Assembly (NCBI GenBank): GCA_000310025.1
Contig: FN649727.1
Location: forward strand, 7,869-71,868
DNA length: 64,000 bases
Reading direction: 5' to 3'
Source of the DNA: Ectocarpus siliculosus
Lineage: Eukaryota; Sar; Phaeophyceae; Ectocarpales; Ectocarpaceae
The notes beneath the pieces are model-generated. The model was not told where the DNA came from. It made no database searches and saw only the letters and a program-made list of their open reading frames with translations. Each line of letters opens with the position of its first letter. Position 1 is the first letter of the stretch. Positions 48,883 to 60,900 of the stretch are shown in pieces. A program made the translations under genes and the position numbers.

Positions 48883-50647
48883 TTAGTGCGCCTGGTAAAA
48901 TACCGTGTGGCCCACGTCCTCCACGTGAGTGCAGCAGGTGAACGACCTCCACAGCGCCTTAGGGATGGGGGTAGTGTCCGACAAGTGGTAGTCTCCCAGG
49001 AACGCTCGGATGTGCTCAGTGGCTTCCTGCGCGTGGTAGAAGGGCATCTTGCTGAAGAGGTGGTGGCACACGTGGGTGTCGGCGATGTGGTGGATGACGT
49101 GGTCGATGACGGGGCCGAACGTCCGGTCCACCGTGCAGAGAGCTCCCCGGAACCAGTCCCACTCGCTGCCGCGGAAGTGCGGCATGAAAACGTCGGTGTG
49201 CTGCAGGTAGGTGATGAGCACCAGGTAGGCGTTGGTCACCATGTACGGCACGAGGTAGAACTTGGCCACCGTGAGGAAGCCCAGCGCGTGCACGGCGTAG
49301 CAGATGCCGGCCACCGCGACGAAGAAGCCGAGGTCCGAAGTCACGATGTCCATTCGGTCACGCTCCTCGAACATCTATTTTCACGGTCGCGGCGACGATG
49401 GTTGAAGAGTGGCAGGCGTGGGTCATTGCTAGGTTAGAAAATGCTGCTTTTGCATCGACGCTGCGGCCGTGTTGACAAGATAACTGTTGTGGTGTTACGA
49501 AAGACAAAACTGCGGCACTTTTGTAAAGCGCGACTTCAGAGTGCATGGGACTTACCAACGCCAAATGTAATTTTGATGTGCGGACGAACACGATACACAT
49601 CAGCGGCAGACAGCTCGTCCACGCAGGTCCCCAAAACTACCAACCGCCGTGCCCCCCAAGCTCTTACAAATACTCACACGACCCCCCCCCCCCACTCTTA
49701 CCTTCGCCCAGGGGTTGAAGTGGCTCTTCGCGAGCCCGTTGTACTTGGACGGGCCGGTCGCGTTGAAGCAAAGGTACCCGGGCATCCACCCGAGGACCAG
49801 CATGAAGATGATCCAGAACATCTGGACCAGCGGCGCCTCGTGCACCAGCTCCGCCATGTCCTCCTCCGCCGTGGGCGACTTCCCGTTGTCGGTTCGCACA
49901 GGCGGGCAGAACACCTCGTCGTTGGTGCAGGAGCCCGTGTTGTTGTGGTGCTTGGCGTGCGTGATGCGCCAGGAGTGGTACGGCACGAGGAGGGCCGAGT
50001 GGCACACCAGGCCCACCAGGTTGTTGATCGTCTTCGACTCGGAGAAGGACTGGTGGCCGCACTCGTGGGCGAGCACCCACACGCCGGTCATCTGCGTCCC
50101 CTGCACGAACCAGTACGTCGGCCACAGCAGCCATCCTGCCCAGGCCGGGATGGCTCCACCGCTGATGAAGGTGGCCAGGTAGCCGAAGGTGGCCACCATG
50201 ATGAGGTCGGAGGCTAGGTGGGTGGCGGAGGTGGCCAGGTTCCGCTTGAAGCAGTGCCGAGGGACGGCCTTCTGCACGTCGGAGAACTTGAACGGTGGTC
50301 TCGCCAGGGGCAGCGGCTTCGGGGCGGGGTACCGGTGGGCGATGCCCTGAAAGCAAAAGGATTTTAAAAAGTGGAGGTCGGGTGTAAGAGATGCATCGGC
50401 GGGAGACAGCACATGTCATGGTCATCTGCATTGTGGCACACTCCTTCGTACGTACCATATGGTTTTTGTTACGATCAACCGGGGGTCAACCGGCTGGCCA
50501 ATGAAAAAACGCAAGTCCCAATGCGGCTAAAAACGGGAAAAGCCCCAAAGGCCATGGTTAACCTCGTGAGGTATGTGTGTTTTTATCCTCTATTCCGGCG
50601 CCATTCTGTACCTTTTCGGCATAGTTTTCAAAGGATGCAGTGGGCAT
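48883..50647 (-). CDS. membrane fatty-acid desaturase, delta-12/omega-3 (FAD2/FAD3) type
   Basis: Three minus-strand exons: 50647-50612, 50346-49702, 49374-48883, giving 390 residues. The three diiron histidine boxes are present in order: HECGH, HAKHH and HVCHH, with the usual family spacing; surrounding sequence (HECGHQSFSESKT; EWDWFRGALCTVDR; HHLFSKMPFYHAQEATE) favours the delta-12 oleoyl type over omega-3. Several hydrophobic helices flank the boxes, as expected for an ER membrane enzyme using cytochrome b5 electrons. No plastid-like leader is seen. The product would be linoleate or a further desaturated acid, feeding polyunsaturated lipid synthesis. The first exon is only 12 codons (MPTASFENYAEK) and is the least certain part. 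Intron 2 contains a long C run. Confidence 0.9.
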
Positions 50648-51425
50648 GTTGGCCGCGGTATAGTAAATAAGAGGGACGGAAACGCAAAGGGATTTTGTGT
50701 GTATGTCCCACCTCTCTCTCCCACCTCTCCCCTGCGGTGCTTGCGTTCGCTCGACTACTGTATTCTCGCCCCAATTAGACAATGGTTCAAACGCGAAGAG
50801 CCAGTGCGCCTACGCACGCATTTCCGAACAATGATGCATACGGCGCCATCTGGTCATCTGGTCCCATGCTTGTCACGCGGAGGGATTGGCAGGAAAAAAA
50901 AGAAGAAAAAACGGACAACGTGGGCCAAATCAAAACCCAACACCACCCAAGAGCAATGAGATCGAATCAACCTAAGAACACGGACAAGCCTCCCACGGCT
51001 ATCTCAATTAATCGTTTCATCTGCAAAACGCCTGCCGCGTTCAGAGAAAAACAAAATTGAGGTGTATCTTTTGATGTGGAATATATTACAATTTTGTTTT
51101 TCAGAGGCGACGTGTGCATCATCGCTTCGAAGCGCACGTCATGGGATGACATCACTCGACAGGTGGGAAAGGGAAACTAGCTTTACAGGTCCCTTCACCG
51201 AGTGCGGAAACGGCACCTAGTACGTGCATGGCTCATGCCTAGGTTTCGTAGACAAAACCCTGTGGCTGGCGACTTGGGTCGACAACCAGGGGCGTGGGCC
51301 AGCTGCATGCAACGCGGAGGCAGAGAGCGAGACGGACAGACAGGGGAAGGCAACCATGCCACACAGACGACCGTAAATTCTCACATCATTTGTTCAGCCA
51401 AAGGTTAGGCACAAGACAGCTACTG
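50648..51425. other. upstream flank of the desaturase; no gene seen
   Basis: A/C-rich spacer with short A tracts; nothing coding is supported. Confidence 0.4.
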
Positions 51426-51632
51426 TTAGCGCACCTTACTGAACGGGTGCAGGGCAATCAGGAGGTCCTCCCTCTTGCCGCTCGTCTTGAGCCCTCTCTC
51501 CTCCGCGAACTGCTTGAGCTCCTCTGTCTTATTGTCAGCGAGAACGCTCCCCTCCAAGATGTGCTGAGCCCTGACAATCCTATCGTCTCTGCCTGCCGCA
51601 AAGGCATGCGCTGACCTGCCGCCCCTTCCCAT
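51426..51632 (-). CDS. small SAP-domain ORF
   Basis: A 68-codon minus-strand ORF whose carboxyl half fits the SAP helix-extended loop-helix pattern: TEELKQFAEERGLKTSGKRE followed by DLLIAL. The Leu-x-x-Phe, Gly-Leu, Ser-Gly-Lys and Asp-Leu-Leu positions match the family. SAP modules usually bind DNA, often in chromatin or RNA-processing proteins. It could be a tiny standalone gene or the last exon of a longer one: an AG acceptor is present near 51596. It lies between the divergent desaturase and pseudokinase genes, 304 bases from the latter's start. Confidence 0.5.
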   Translation of the reverse strand: MGRGGRSAHAFAAGRDDRIVRAQHILEGSVLADNKTEELKQFAEERGLKTSGKREDLLIALHPFSKVR

Positions 51633-51936
51633 GGTTTCTCACAAAATCTGCTGCTTCTCGAGGGCTCGTGTCTCTCCGCCTGTGTGCCTTCGCTCTCTCA
51701 ATGCGTGTGCCTGCCGCTGAGTGATGGACCTGTGATTCTTGTTATGACAAGCGCGAATGGGGGCAGCAGCTGCGGAAAAAAAAAGACAGTTTTTTTTCAC
51801 AAAATAAAAAAAAATGATCAGAACGCCTCCAAGTCAGAAAACAAAGGTCGAGCATCGATCGCAGGTGCTACCGCGTGTTTGCAGGCAGTAGGTGGAGGGA
51901 GAGGTAGAAGAGGTGGAGAGGTCAACAAGTGCAGCC

Positions 51937-54900
51937 ATGGCACGATCACATCCGCCGTCTTCATTCAGTGACCTCTTCAAGCTGGGCAAAGAGGTGCTCA
52001 AGACAGAAACCTTCGTCCTTCACGAAGGTCAAACACGAGGAGATGAAGGTGACAAAATCGGCTTTAGATGAAATGACGGTGGTGTACACTCGCTCTCTCT
52101 TTCTCAACCAGCTCGCAACAAGTGTTAGTGTTTCTGCATCTACAATAGTTGCCTGGCAGCTCTCACGGTCTAGTCTTGCGGACGATCGTAGTCCTTTCCC
52201 CCCTCTCCTTCGCCTGGAGTGTGTCATTGACCTCGCCGTCTGCGCTCTCTGTGTCTGTGTCTGCCTCCTTGGGCTCGTGTACGCAGGGAGGAAGTGCCTC
52301 GTCAAGTGCCTGTTCGTCTTCGGTCTGACAAAGGCAGAGAGGGCTCAGGTAGGCGAAGATGTTCGAACCTTCCGAAGGGCAAAGCACCCGGCAGTGCTGG
52401 CGCTACAGGACGTCATCGCCGAGCCAGAGGTGAGCTTGCAACTGGGTCGTCGCGCACCCTGTGTGGCGCCAGCTGGATTGCAAAACTTTCTACGCTAGTT
52501 CCTTGCCGCTTTGTGCGGGTCTCGATCGAGTCTCAAACCCAAGCCTCCTTTCCTTGGGTCCCTCGCCGAGGTCTGCCGCTGTTCTGATAGAACTTTAGTC
52601 GCCCTCTGTGCCGAACGCTCTGGTAGAACCCCAGTGGGCGTTGCTGCCAACCAGCATGTAGGCGTTGCTGCCAAACCAACATGCGAGCAATTTGCCTATT
52701 TACGGCCGCATGATTTTTGTCAGTAAATATGGTGGCATCGTGCCGCGATGGTCTTCCTACCGTTCGAACATCCGTTTAGCGTTTAGCGTGCCTCGCCCAT
52801 GATGACTCGATTGTGGTTCGTTCCACCACTGCCCGATAGTTGCACCTAACTTGGATTTTTGTCTCTTTTGTCCTCCGGCCACAGGAACGATTCTGGTACC
52901 TCATCTACGAGCACATGCCAGGAGGAACGCTAACAGAGCACCTCGGGACGGGCAGGCAATTTACGGAGGGAGAAGCCAAGGCTATGGCCGCTCGGTGAGT
53001 CGCCGTGTGGGCAAAAGAGCGGCCCCCAAGCTGCCGGTGTTCGCTTGTTCGTTCTCCTTGCTCGCCGTGTCATGCGCACACCCCTCTCGCTGTTGACGCC
53101 ACTCACTTCAGAGTACGTGGCAACAACAACAATACACACGACATCATTGACCCGCTCTCCCGCATGCTATCATACTCTGTTGTGGGTATATCTCGAATGG
53201 GTAGTCTTTGCGTGTGTTTTTATTATTCCTTAACTCTGCTGTGAAGTTGAACGAAAGAGAGCAACAGCAATTTTTAGTTGCTGCAGCCGCAACGACTCTA
53301 GTTTCTATCTGTGCAGTGGTGTGACGTTGGTGTGCTGACTTCTGCGCGTTGCTAGATGTTGAACATACGTAGCAGGTTGGATTGCGGTGCCTCTAAAGTG
53401 CAGACACACCACATGCTAACGGTTGCATGTGTACCATCATGTTTTCTTCATGTTTTTTCTGCAGGTGTGTGCCGTTCGCCCCCGTTCAGAAAATACGACC
53501 AGAAAAATTATAACACGGAAAACTGCTCTAAATAGACTAAATGCAACGTCTTCCGTCCGCAGCCGGTGCTCTTCTGAAGAACATGGTCACGCATCATTCT
53601 ATCGACATGCTATTTAACTGTAAAATGTGCCACTTTTTTTTTAGGACTATTGATTCGAAGCTACCCCGCGTTCTTTGCTGAATGTCCTAATCCTATCCAT
53701 ACATCCGTGCCGCTGTACGGTGGAGTACCAACCACCACCGCATTCGCGCTTGCTTAGTTCTCAGGCACGCGGGGAGATGATGCGACACTTGGTCTGTCTG
53801 TATCCTGTATCCGTTGCTCGGCGATTTGTGATTCATGCACAGAGCAATTCATGTATTCATGTTTTCTTCGTATTTTTTGTGCAGGTGCCTATCAGAGAAA
53901 ATACAACCAGAAAAGAAATTTTTTAAAAATTTCAAGAGGTTTGTGTGACTTATTTTACGCCGCCAGGCTGAGTGAAGCCACCAAGTCCCAAGTCAGAAGA
54001 CGAGTGGAATATGGCGTAGGTGTTGGTATTGTCGACTTGATAAATTTCGTTGTGTCTCGTCGTGTTTACAATGCCGAACAAAAAGAGCGCTGAACAGTGT
54101 GACCGACAGCTTGGATACCCAACACTTTCAGAAATCTTTCAGAATGCACGGCACGGAGTACTACACCACTGGGGTAGTGCTGATATCTAGTGTTCCAAGG
54201 GTTATTCCTGAACGAAACACGAAGAACCTCACAAAAGAGACTATCTGACTGCTGCACTGTTCTACAAAAAAGTATTTGGATGCGTCCGCATGGAGTCCAC
54301 GAAGTGGACACACGCGTACTTCTTGGCGTGCAACGAAATGTTGGTCGGCTGGCGGCGAGCGTTGTTGGTGTTTGAGCTGCGAGGTGCAGTGACAAAGCTC
54401 GGAAAAACAAACACGCTCGTGCGTGCGTATATACATTGCATACATGTTGTAAAACCGTCAATGAATGCTCGGAGAAGTTCGATGGGACACTGAGCATGAC
54501 ACCCATTTCGTTCCACTCAAAAGATCACCCTATATTACATGCACGTGCGTACTATCATACAGTAACACTACTTACTCCTCCTCTACATACTTTCGACGGA
54601 ATGCATGATACCACCCCTCCCTAACGATGGGTGTGATGAAAGCACCGCACTCCATAATTTCATAATTTCACCCACCACACACCACACACCACACGGCGGG
54701 AAAAAAACGCGCACAAAGAACCAAAATTACATGGAGTGCGGAGAGTGCGGCGTGCGGAGTCGAAGGGCGCGCGGTATGTGCCGCAAGCACTGAAAGCGAG
54801 CACTGAGAAAGCGAGATTGGAGTCCACGAACTGGACGCACGCCAACTGCTTGTCGAGGGAGGAGATTCGTTTGTTGTTACTGTGCTGGCGAGAACGGATA

Positions 54901-57900
54901 GCTATACGGTACCTCTAGCTGTCGACGTGATTGACTAAGCACGTCACGCTCTTTAGGCACCACGGCGGGAAAAATGAAAAATGCACACACACACATATAC
55001 ATACCGCGACCTACGTGCTCAGCACCTGTCTACCCGGCTGTGTGCAGATAAAATGCACGACACACTCATCAAAGATACATGCCGCCGCCGCAGCAGTCAT
55101 TTTGATACGCTCAACGGCAATCGACTACTGCATGATACCCCCGCCACCCTCTACCTGAAGATGGGTGTACACGGTACCAGTATACGTAGCACAACAGTAT
55201 TTTGCACCTCACGGCCGCGGCGGCGTTAACACGCTTGGTTTGGGAAAGAGTCAACAGCAAACGTATGCATATCATATTGCCAAGTGCGGAATGCGGAGAA
55301 GAAACGCCCGGCGGTCACACACACTAGTACGTGTGTGTCAGCATAATAGTCCGGGGGTAGGGTAGCCCCGGCGTCATCTGAAGCCCTTTCCTTTTTTCCC
55401 GAAGCGTTTATGTACAGCATGTGTGGGGTCGAGTATGAAAAGAGTTGGTCGCGGCGGCGATGAAGAAGGATTGTTGAAGTCTGGATCAGAAAGATACATA
55501 TTTTTTCCGTTTTTGGCGTAAAACCCACTCGACATTCGCATGAGTACGAGATGGAGGGGGAGAAAAAGACAGGGGGCCAGCGATGATCTGCTGTGACCAT
55601 GGTATCTATGGGCGGCAGCAATTTCATCAGGAAGGGTAAGGGTACTTTGTGACGGGTATACAGCAGTAGACGGGGAACCGCTTAGCACGGCAATTTCTCC
55701 GACTGAAGAAATCGGCGGAGAAAGACCGAGGGCAGTCCCGATGGGTTTGCCGACGGTGTGAAACCCACAAGATTTGGTGGAATTTATTTGTTGAGCGTCC
55801 CGGCATACATGTGTCTACAGCGTGCAGAACGACGAATACCGCAAACAAACGGCTGGTCCTATTTTCTGCAGACCCACCGAGCCAAACTAAACTGAAGACA
55901 CACACAACCGACGTAAACAAGCGTCTACAGAACGGGGGGCAAACGGGGGGAGCAAGACTACTGCTGTAGTGTGTATTGTATTGTATTGTAGGACTCGTGC
56001 GCCGGGGACGGGGGCCCGCAGTGTCCAACTCACGCATACCGAAAGGCCAATGTAATCTAGACTGCCTTTCTTTAAGAAGAGCCACATTCAGCAGCGGTTG
56101 TACTTCACCCGACAAAGTCCAACCAACGAGAAAAAGCACGACTAGGCGCTGCTACTGCTGTGGAATGTAAGACTTGAAGCTAAGATGTTTGGCCCTGACC
56201 TGAGCCATACATACATGTACGAGACGGGTGTCTGCAGGTTCACGTGTGGACAAGTTCGGATACACATCAGTTCAACCTCTTGTGGAGAGGCTGAAGAGTA
56301 CGGATAGATAGATTTGTTGTGTGTAGGGGGCGGGGAGCGAGCCTGTTGCAGCAGGGTTCAGCGTCCATCATACACTGACTCTATCTGTGGCAACACCCCG
56401 AAGGTAGATCTCAGACAGGTCATCTGACGTCACAATCTACGACAGTCTGAAGTGGCATTCATACATACATACATACATACATACATACATACATACATAC
56501 AAGGCGTCCCTCCGGAGTGGGCTAAAGAGAGCACCGCGGCCGGGGGCGATGCAAGAACATGCAAAAAGCAAACGAAGATAAATATTGTAGAGTACACACT
56601 GTTCGCTCCTTCCACACTCCGCATTTGCCGTGGTTCTGATATGCTGCGTCTCCCACCGTCGCGCATGCCAGACCGCCAAACGACTTGAAATTTCATCAGA
56701 GTCGTTTTGTCGCCCAGGAAACGCACACATACACCCACAGGCGGGCGGAGAAGCGTTGTATTCGCGCGTTTAGCACCATGCAAACAGGATGTATGTTGTA
56801 GGGCAGTGAACGTAGCATCATGGTGCGTGTCGCACATTCCGGAGAAAAGAAGAGGCCACATGAATGTGGATGGAGTTTTTGTGAAGGTGGGACCGATCGA
56901 ATGAATCCACAGACAAGAGCAGCGCGCGCGCGCGTGGGTGTGTTTTCAAACATTCAAAGAACGATGGATACACGTAAGCAGACACAGCCAAACTATCAGT
57001 ACATACATACATAACACGCATGCATGTACGTACTGTGCACCCACCACGACGGGGGGGGGGGGGGGGGGGGGGGTTTTNNNNNNNNNNNNNNNNNNNNNNN
57101 NNNNNNNNNNNNNNNNNNNNNNNNNNNNNNNNNNNNNNNNNNNNNNNNNNNNNNNNNNNNNNNNNNNNNNNNNNNNNATGCCGTAGTCGTTTGACCATTG
57201 ACCTCGCATCCCTACAAAGCCGGGACGGAGCACGCCGGGTTCTCACCGGACCAGGCTCTCACATCACCAAGCGCGAAGCGCCGTGAGGTATTTGGCGAGT
57301 CGCATGAAGGGTGAGCTGCATCCTGCTAAGGGTGTTCGGCATCTTGTGCTTACTTCCTTGCGTACGGATGACAGCTACGTATGACTTAATTTATTTTCTG
57401 GTGCTTTCACTTCCAGAGACAGTTGTAAGCACTGTGTAACTGCCTCGAGGAAGCTTGACCATTTTAACACAACGTGGTGCGATCATCCCCCGTTGCGCGG
57501 AGTGAGGTTTCTCGACCCCGCACAACATGATCTACTCGACCACCATTATGGTTACCGCCAAAAAAAAACCAGAGGTAAAAAAAAAAAACGGTAACCTGGT
57601 TGCCGAGTTCACGAAGTGAATTGGCTTGTTTTACAACGTCGTTGCCAAGCGACGAAAACCCAATCCCGATGGCAAACACCGAGTGGGGGGCTTGTTTTAC
57701 AACGTCGTTGCCACGCGACGAAAACCCAAACCCCGATGGCAAACACCGGGGGGGGCGGGGCCACCACGACGGGGGGGGGGGGAATTCAAATAGACGGACG
57801 GGTGGTGAACGGAAAAAAATATTTCGAAATCAACTCACGTCCGCAACGACCTGAGTGCAGCAATATTTTGTCGTAACTATTTGTTCTACGTTCATACAGT

Positions 57901-60900
57901 TCATACAACGTCGCTCTGTGTTCGGTCCAACGTTCCGACTTTGTGCAAGCTGTGCTGCTGCGGGTCGTGGGTGCTTGTTTGCTACAGTATGTACCACAGC
58001 GTTTGTTTGCCTGTGCCTCACGAAGGGTGAGAGCCAGGGAGGAGGTGTAATAATGCAATATGAGCAGCCAAGACCCGAGCAGCAGAATAAAACAGCAGCA
58101 GCAGCACAGCGGCACAAACGTGGGAGTCGATGACAGCAGTAGAAAAGAGAAAACCAACAAACAGGCGGCGGGTGTTGTTCTGAGTTGAAGAGAGGGCAAA
58201 TGGGACCGACCGACAGACAGTTAATCTCGCACCATCAATCAGCCGCGCTTCGAGCCAAACGGCGTCCCACCTCTTAGATTGCTACAGTACTTGAATGGCC
58301 TACCCACGTTACTAAGCGGTTGAGACCTTTCTCGCTGGCGGGCGTGTTTGTGGTGTTCATCCAGCGTCCGCAACCACGAGTAGAGACAGACGTGTGCGTT
58401 TTCGAAACTGCTGTAACACGGATGGATACCTGTGACCAAGCAAGGTGTTCTTCTCTGTTCTACCCGCTACTGCTGTACTAGAAAGAAAGCAAAGATTGTT
58501 ACAGCTGCTTCAAAGAACATGAAAGACTCTCCAAGTCGAACAGCCGCCTGGACACAGAAGGGAAAGGAACACCCGAACAACCTCCACTGCTAACGACTAC
58601 CCAATACAAATGTATATCTGTACATAAGATACGCATGTCGAAGTGAATCAAAGACGGCATCACTTAGGCTAGTAATCATAAACTATAAGTAGGTTTCATC
58701 GACGGCATCCCTTGAGGTGTTAGCAGGGGACGATCGCTAAGATTGCGACCGCCGCAGGCTGGTGTGGGCCTTCCTAATGAGAGGCTGGCCCATTGGCATG
58801 CAGGAAATCGCAATCATCCGTGTAGTCCTGTTATCGTAGATAAGAGATGACGCCCCGGCTTGCGCCGATTCCGCCTCCTCGTCCTCATGCTCGTCGGCGA
58901 TGGTCTTGCGGTTGTTGATCTTGTTGTGCTGCTATATTTACTGCTCTTCCTCCTCCCCGTCTCCCCCTTCGTGAACGAGTTTCGGTTTTTTACGTCGCGG
59001 GTGATGTTGGGGATTTATTGCTCAACCTCCCCCGGAAACCCGTCCCACATGCTGGACGACACGTATCTATCTTGAGAGCTGGTTGTGCATGATGTGGGTA
59101 GGGGTGCGTGGCGGGAGTGATGTTTGGTGTTTGCTGCCGCCGGTGTGCGGGGCTCGCGACTGCACTACCAAAGGATTAAAGTTTCCATGGACCGCAAGCA
59201 GCCACCAGAATATTGTATGTGTCCTCCTATTGTGAATTAATTGCTAAACAACCACCGGACGACATCCTGGAAAGACGGAAAGAACCACTCACTCTAGATC
59301 CAAGTGAACATGATGGAGAAATGACGGCCTGTGAGAGACCGCACATTCGGAATGCTGGCCTGTGAGTGGCCCGCTGGAAATGTGGCACTTGAAGAATGGA
59401 CAGCTCCTGGCTGAAGCACAAAATGTATAGGAGTAGGTTGTACAACAAGGAAAATACTAGACTACCCGTTATCCGTCTGCTGCGGGTGCTCGTCTGAAGG
59501 AAATGATCACGCATCATTCTATCAACAAGCTAAATGTACCACTTATTTGATTAGGACTAATGATTCGAAGCTACCCCGCGTTCTTGGCTGAATGTCCCAA
59601 TCCTAACCGTACATCCAATCCATGCTGTACGATGGAGTACCCAACCACCACCGACAATATGTTCTTCAAGACGTAATCAGTCACATTCTCTCTTGCTTAG
59701 TTCTCAGGCACGCGGGGAGATGATGCGACACTTGGTCTTCTGTCTGTCTCCTGTCTCCGTTGCTCAGCGATTCGTGATTTATGCACAGAGCAATTATCGT
59801 AGCGATGGCACGCCCACCTCTCTTATCTTATGCATATCTACAGAATGTATGCGTTGACGCGTGGTTGAAAATTTCGCCAGGGACATCGGTTGTGGGGATT
59901 AATTTGCCCGGCCGGGCCAGCTGCTCTATGTTGGTGTTTGTTGTCGAATGGCGGCATGTTGCTGCTGTAGAGTGCATCATGCATGACCCATCATCGTTTC
60001 TTGGTTTGAGGACATGATGATGTTGGGGTGGTTGTCGGGACACAGGCTCGCTCTCTCTTCGGCTGTAGGACTGCTGCCGTATGAGATGGGATCAAATGTC
60101 GCACGCTGATAGCGTTGCGACGGTGGGTGGAGTAATATATGTCCGAACTATGTTTTAAACTATATACACAACCAAGCGACGCTGTGTGTTATACCGTACC
60201 CTGTAAAGAGACTTTCACATGCTGCAACTACTTTTAGTCATCTTTGCGAAGCCGACCAATTTTTGGGTCAGAATCTTGGGTTACTACTATTGTAGTTGAT
60301 TCCAACAAGTTACTGCCTCAGAAATTTGATCAGCTCATTTATTCCAATCAAGTACCGGGTCAAACAGTGACTAGTTGGTTCCAGTCCACTACCTTTACCG
60401 GGTGTAGTCCGAACGACACGCACAGCCTTCTTTCATCCGTACGAGACTACATGTAATCCAACTGGCCCGGACACCTTCCGTCGTCACAGGCTACCCTAGA
60501 CCCTAGCTGCCCATCAGAGGCGCGGGATGCGGGATAACGAAGCCCTTGTGCAAACGTGGCGTATCTTGCCAACCTTCTTGAACGGCTGCCGCAACGCTGA
60601 CCACTGCTGCACTCACGAGCCAAATCGAAGCGTCGACTTTTCTAGGACGTATGAATGTCTTTTCTTGTTGACTCTCGGAGAGACTCGGGCGATAGGTATA
60701 CTTGACTTCGGGCTACTCACTTGTTCATGCTGATATTGGCGGTAGTGCACCTCGTATCGGGTTACCTACCATCCAACCGCAGCTGTGCCGACGCCCCCCC
60801 CCCCCCGCTACCACCGCGGCGCCGCATGTGCGTGACCTCTGGAACAGCATCCTCTCAGCGCTAGCCTCGCTTCACGCTCAAGGGCTGTTCCACGGACACG

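Noticed and set aside
49441..50458. Frames of 258 (plus) and 264 (minus) codons over the desaturase
   Set aside because: They overlap the desaturase exon with its histidine boxes in the true frame and are Arg/Gly/His-rich shadows.
56461..57340. CRISPR-like regular repeats
   Set aside because: These are a tetranucleotide microsatellite and dispersed repeats without spacers, in eukaryotic DNA.
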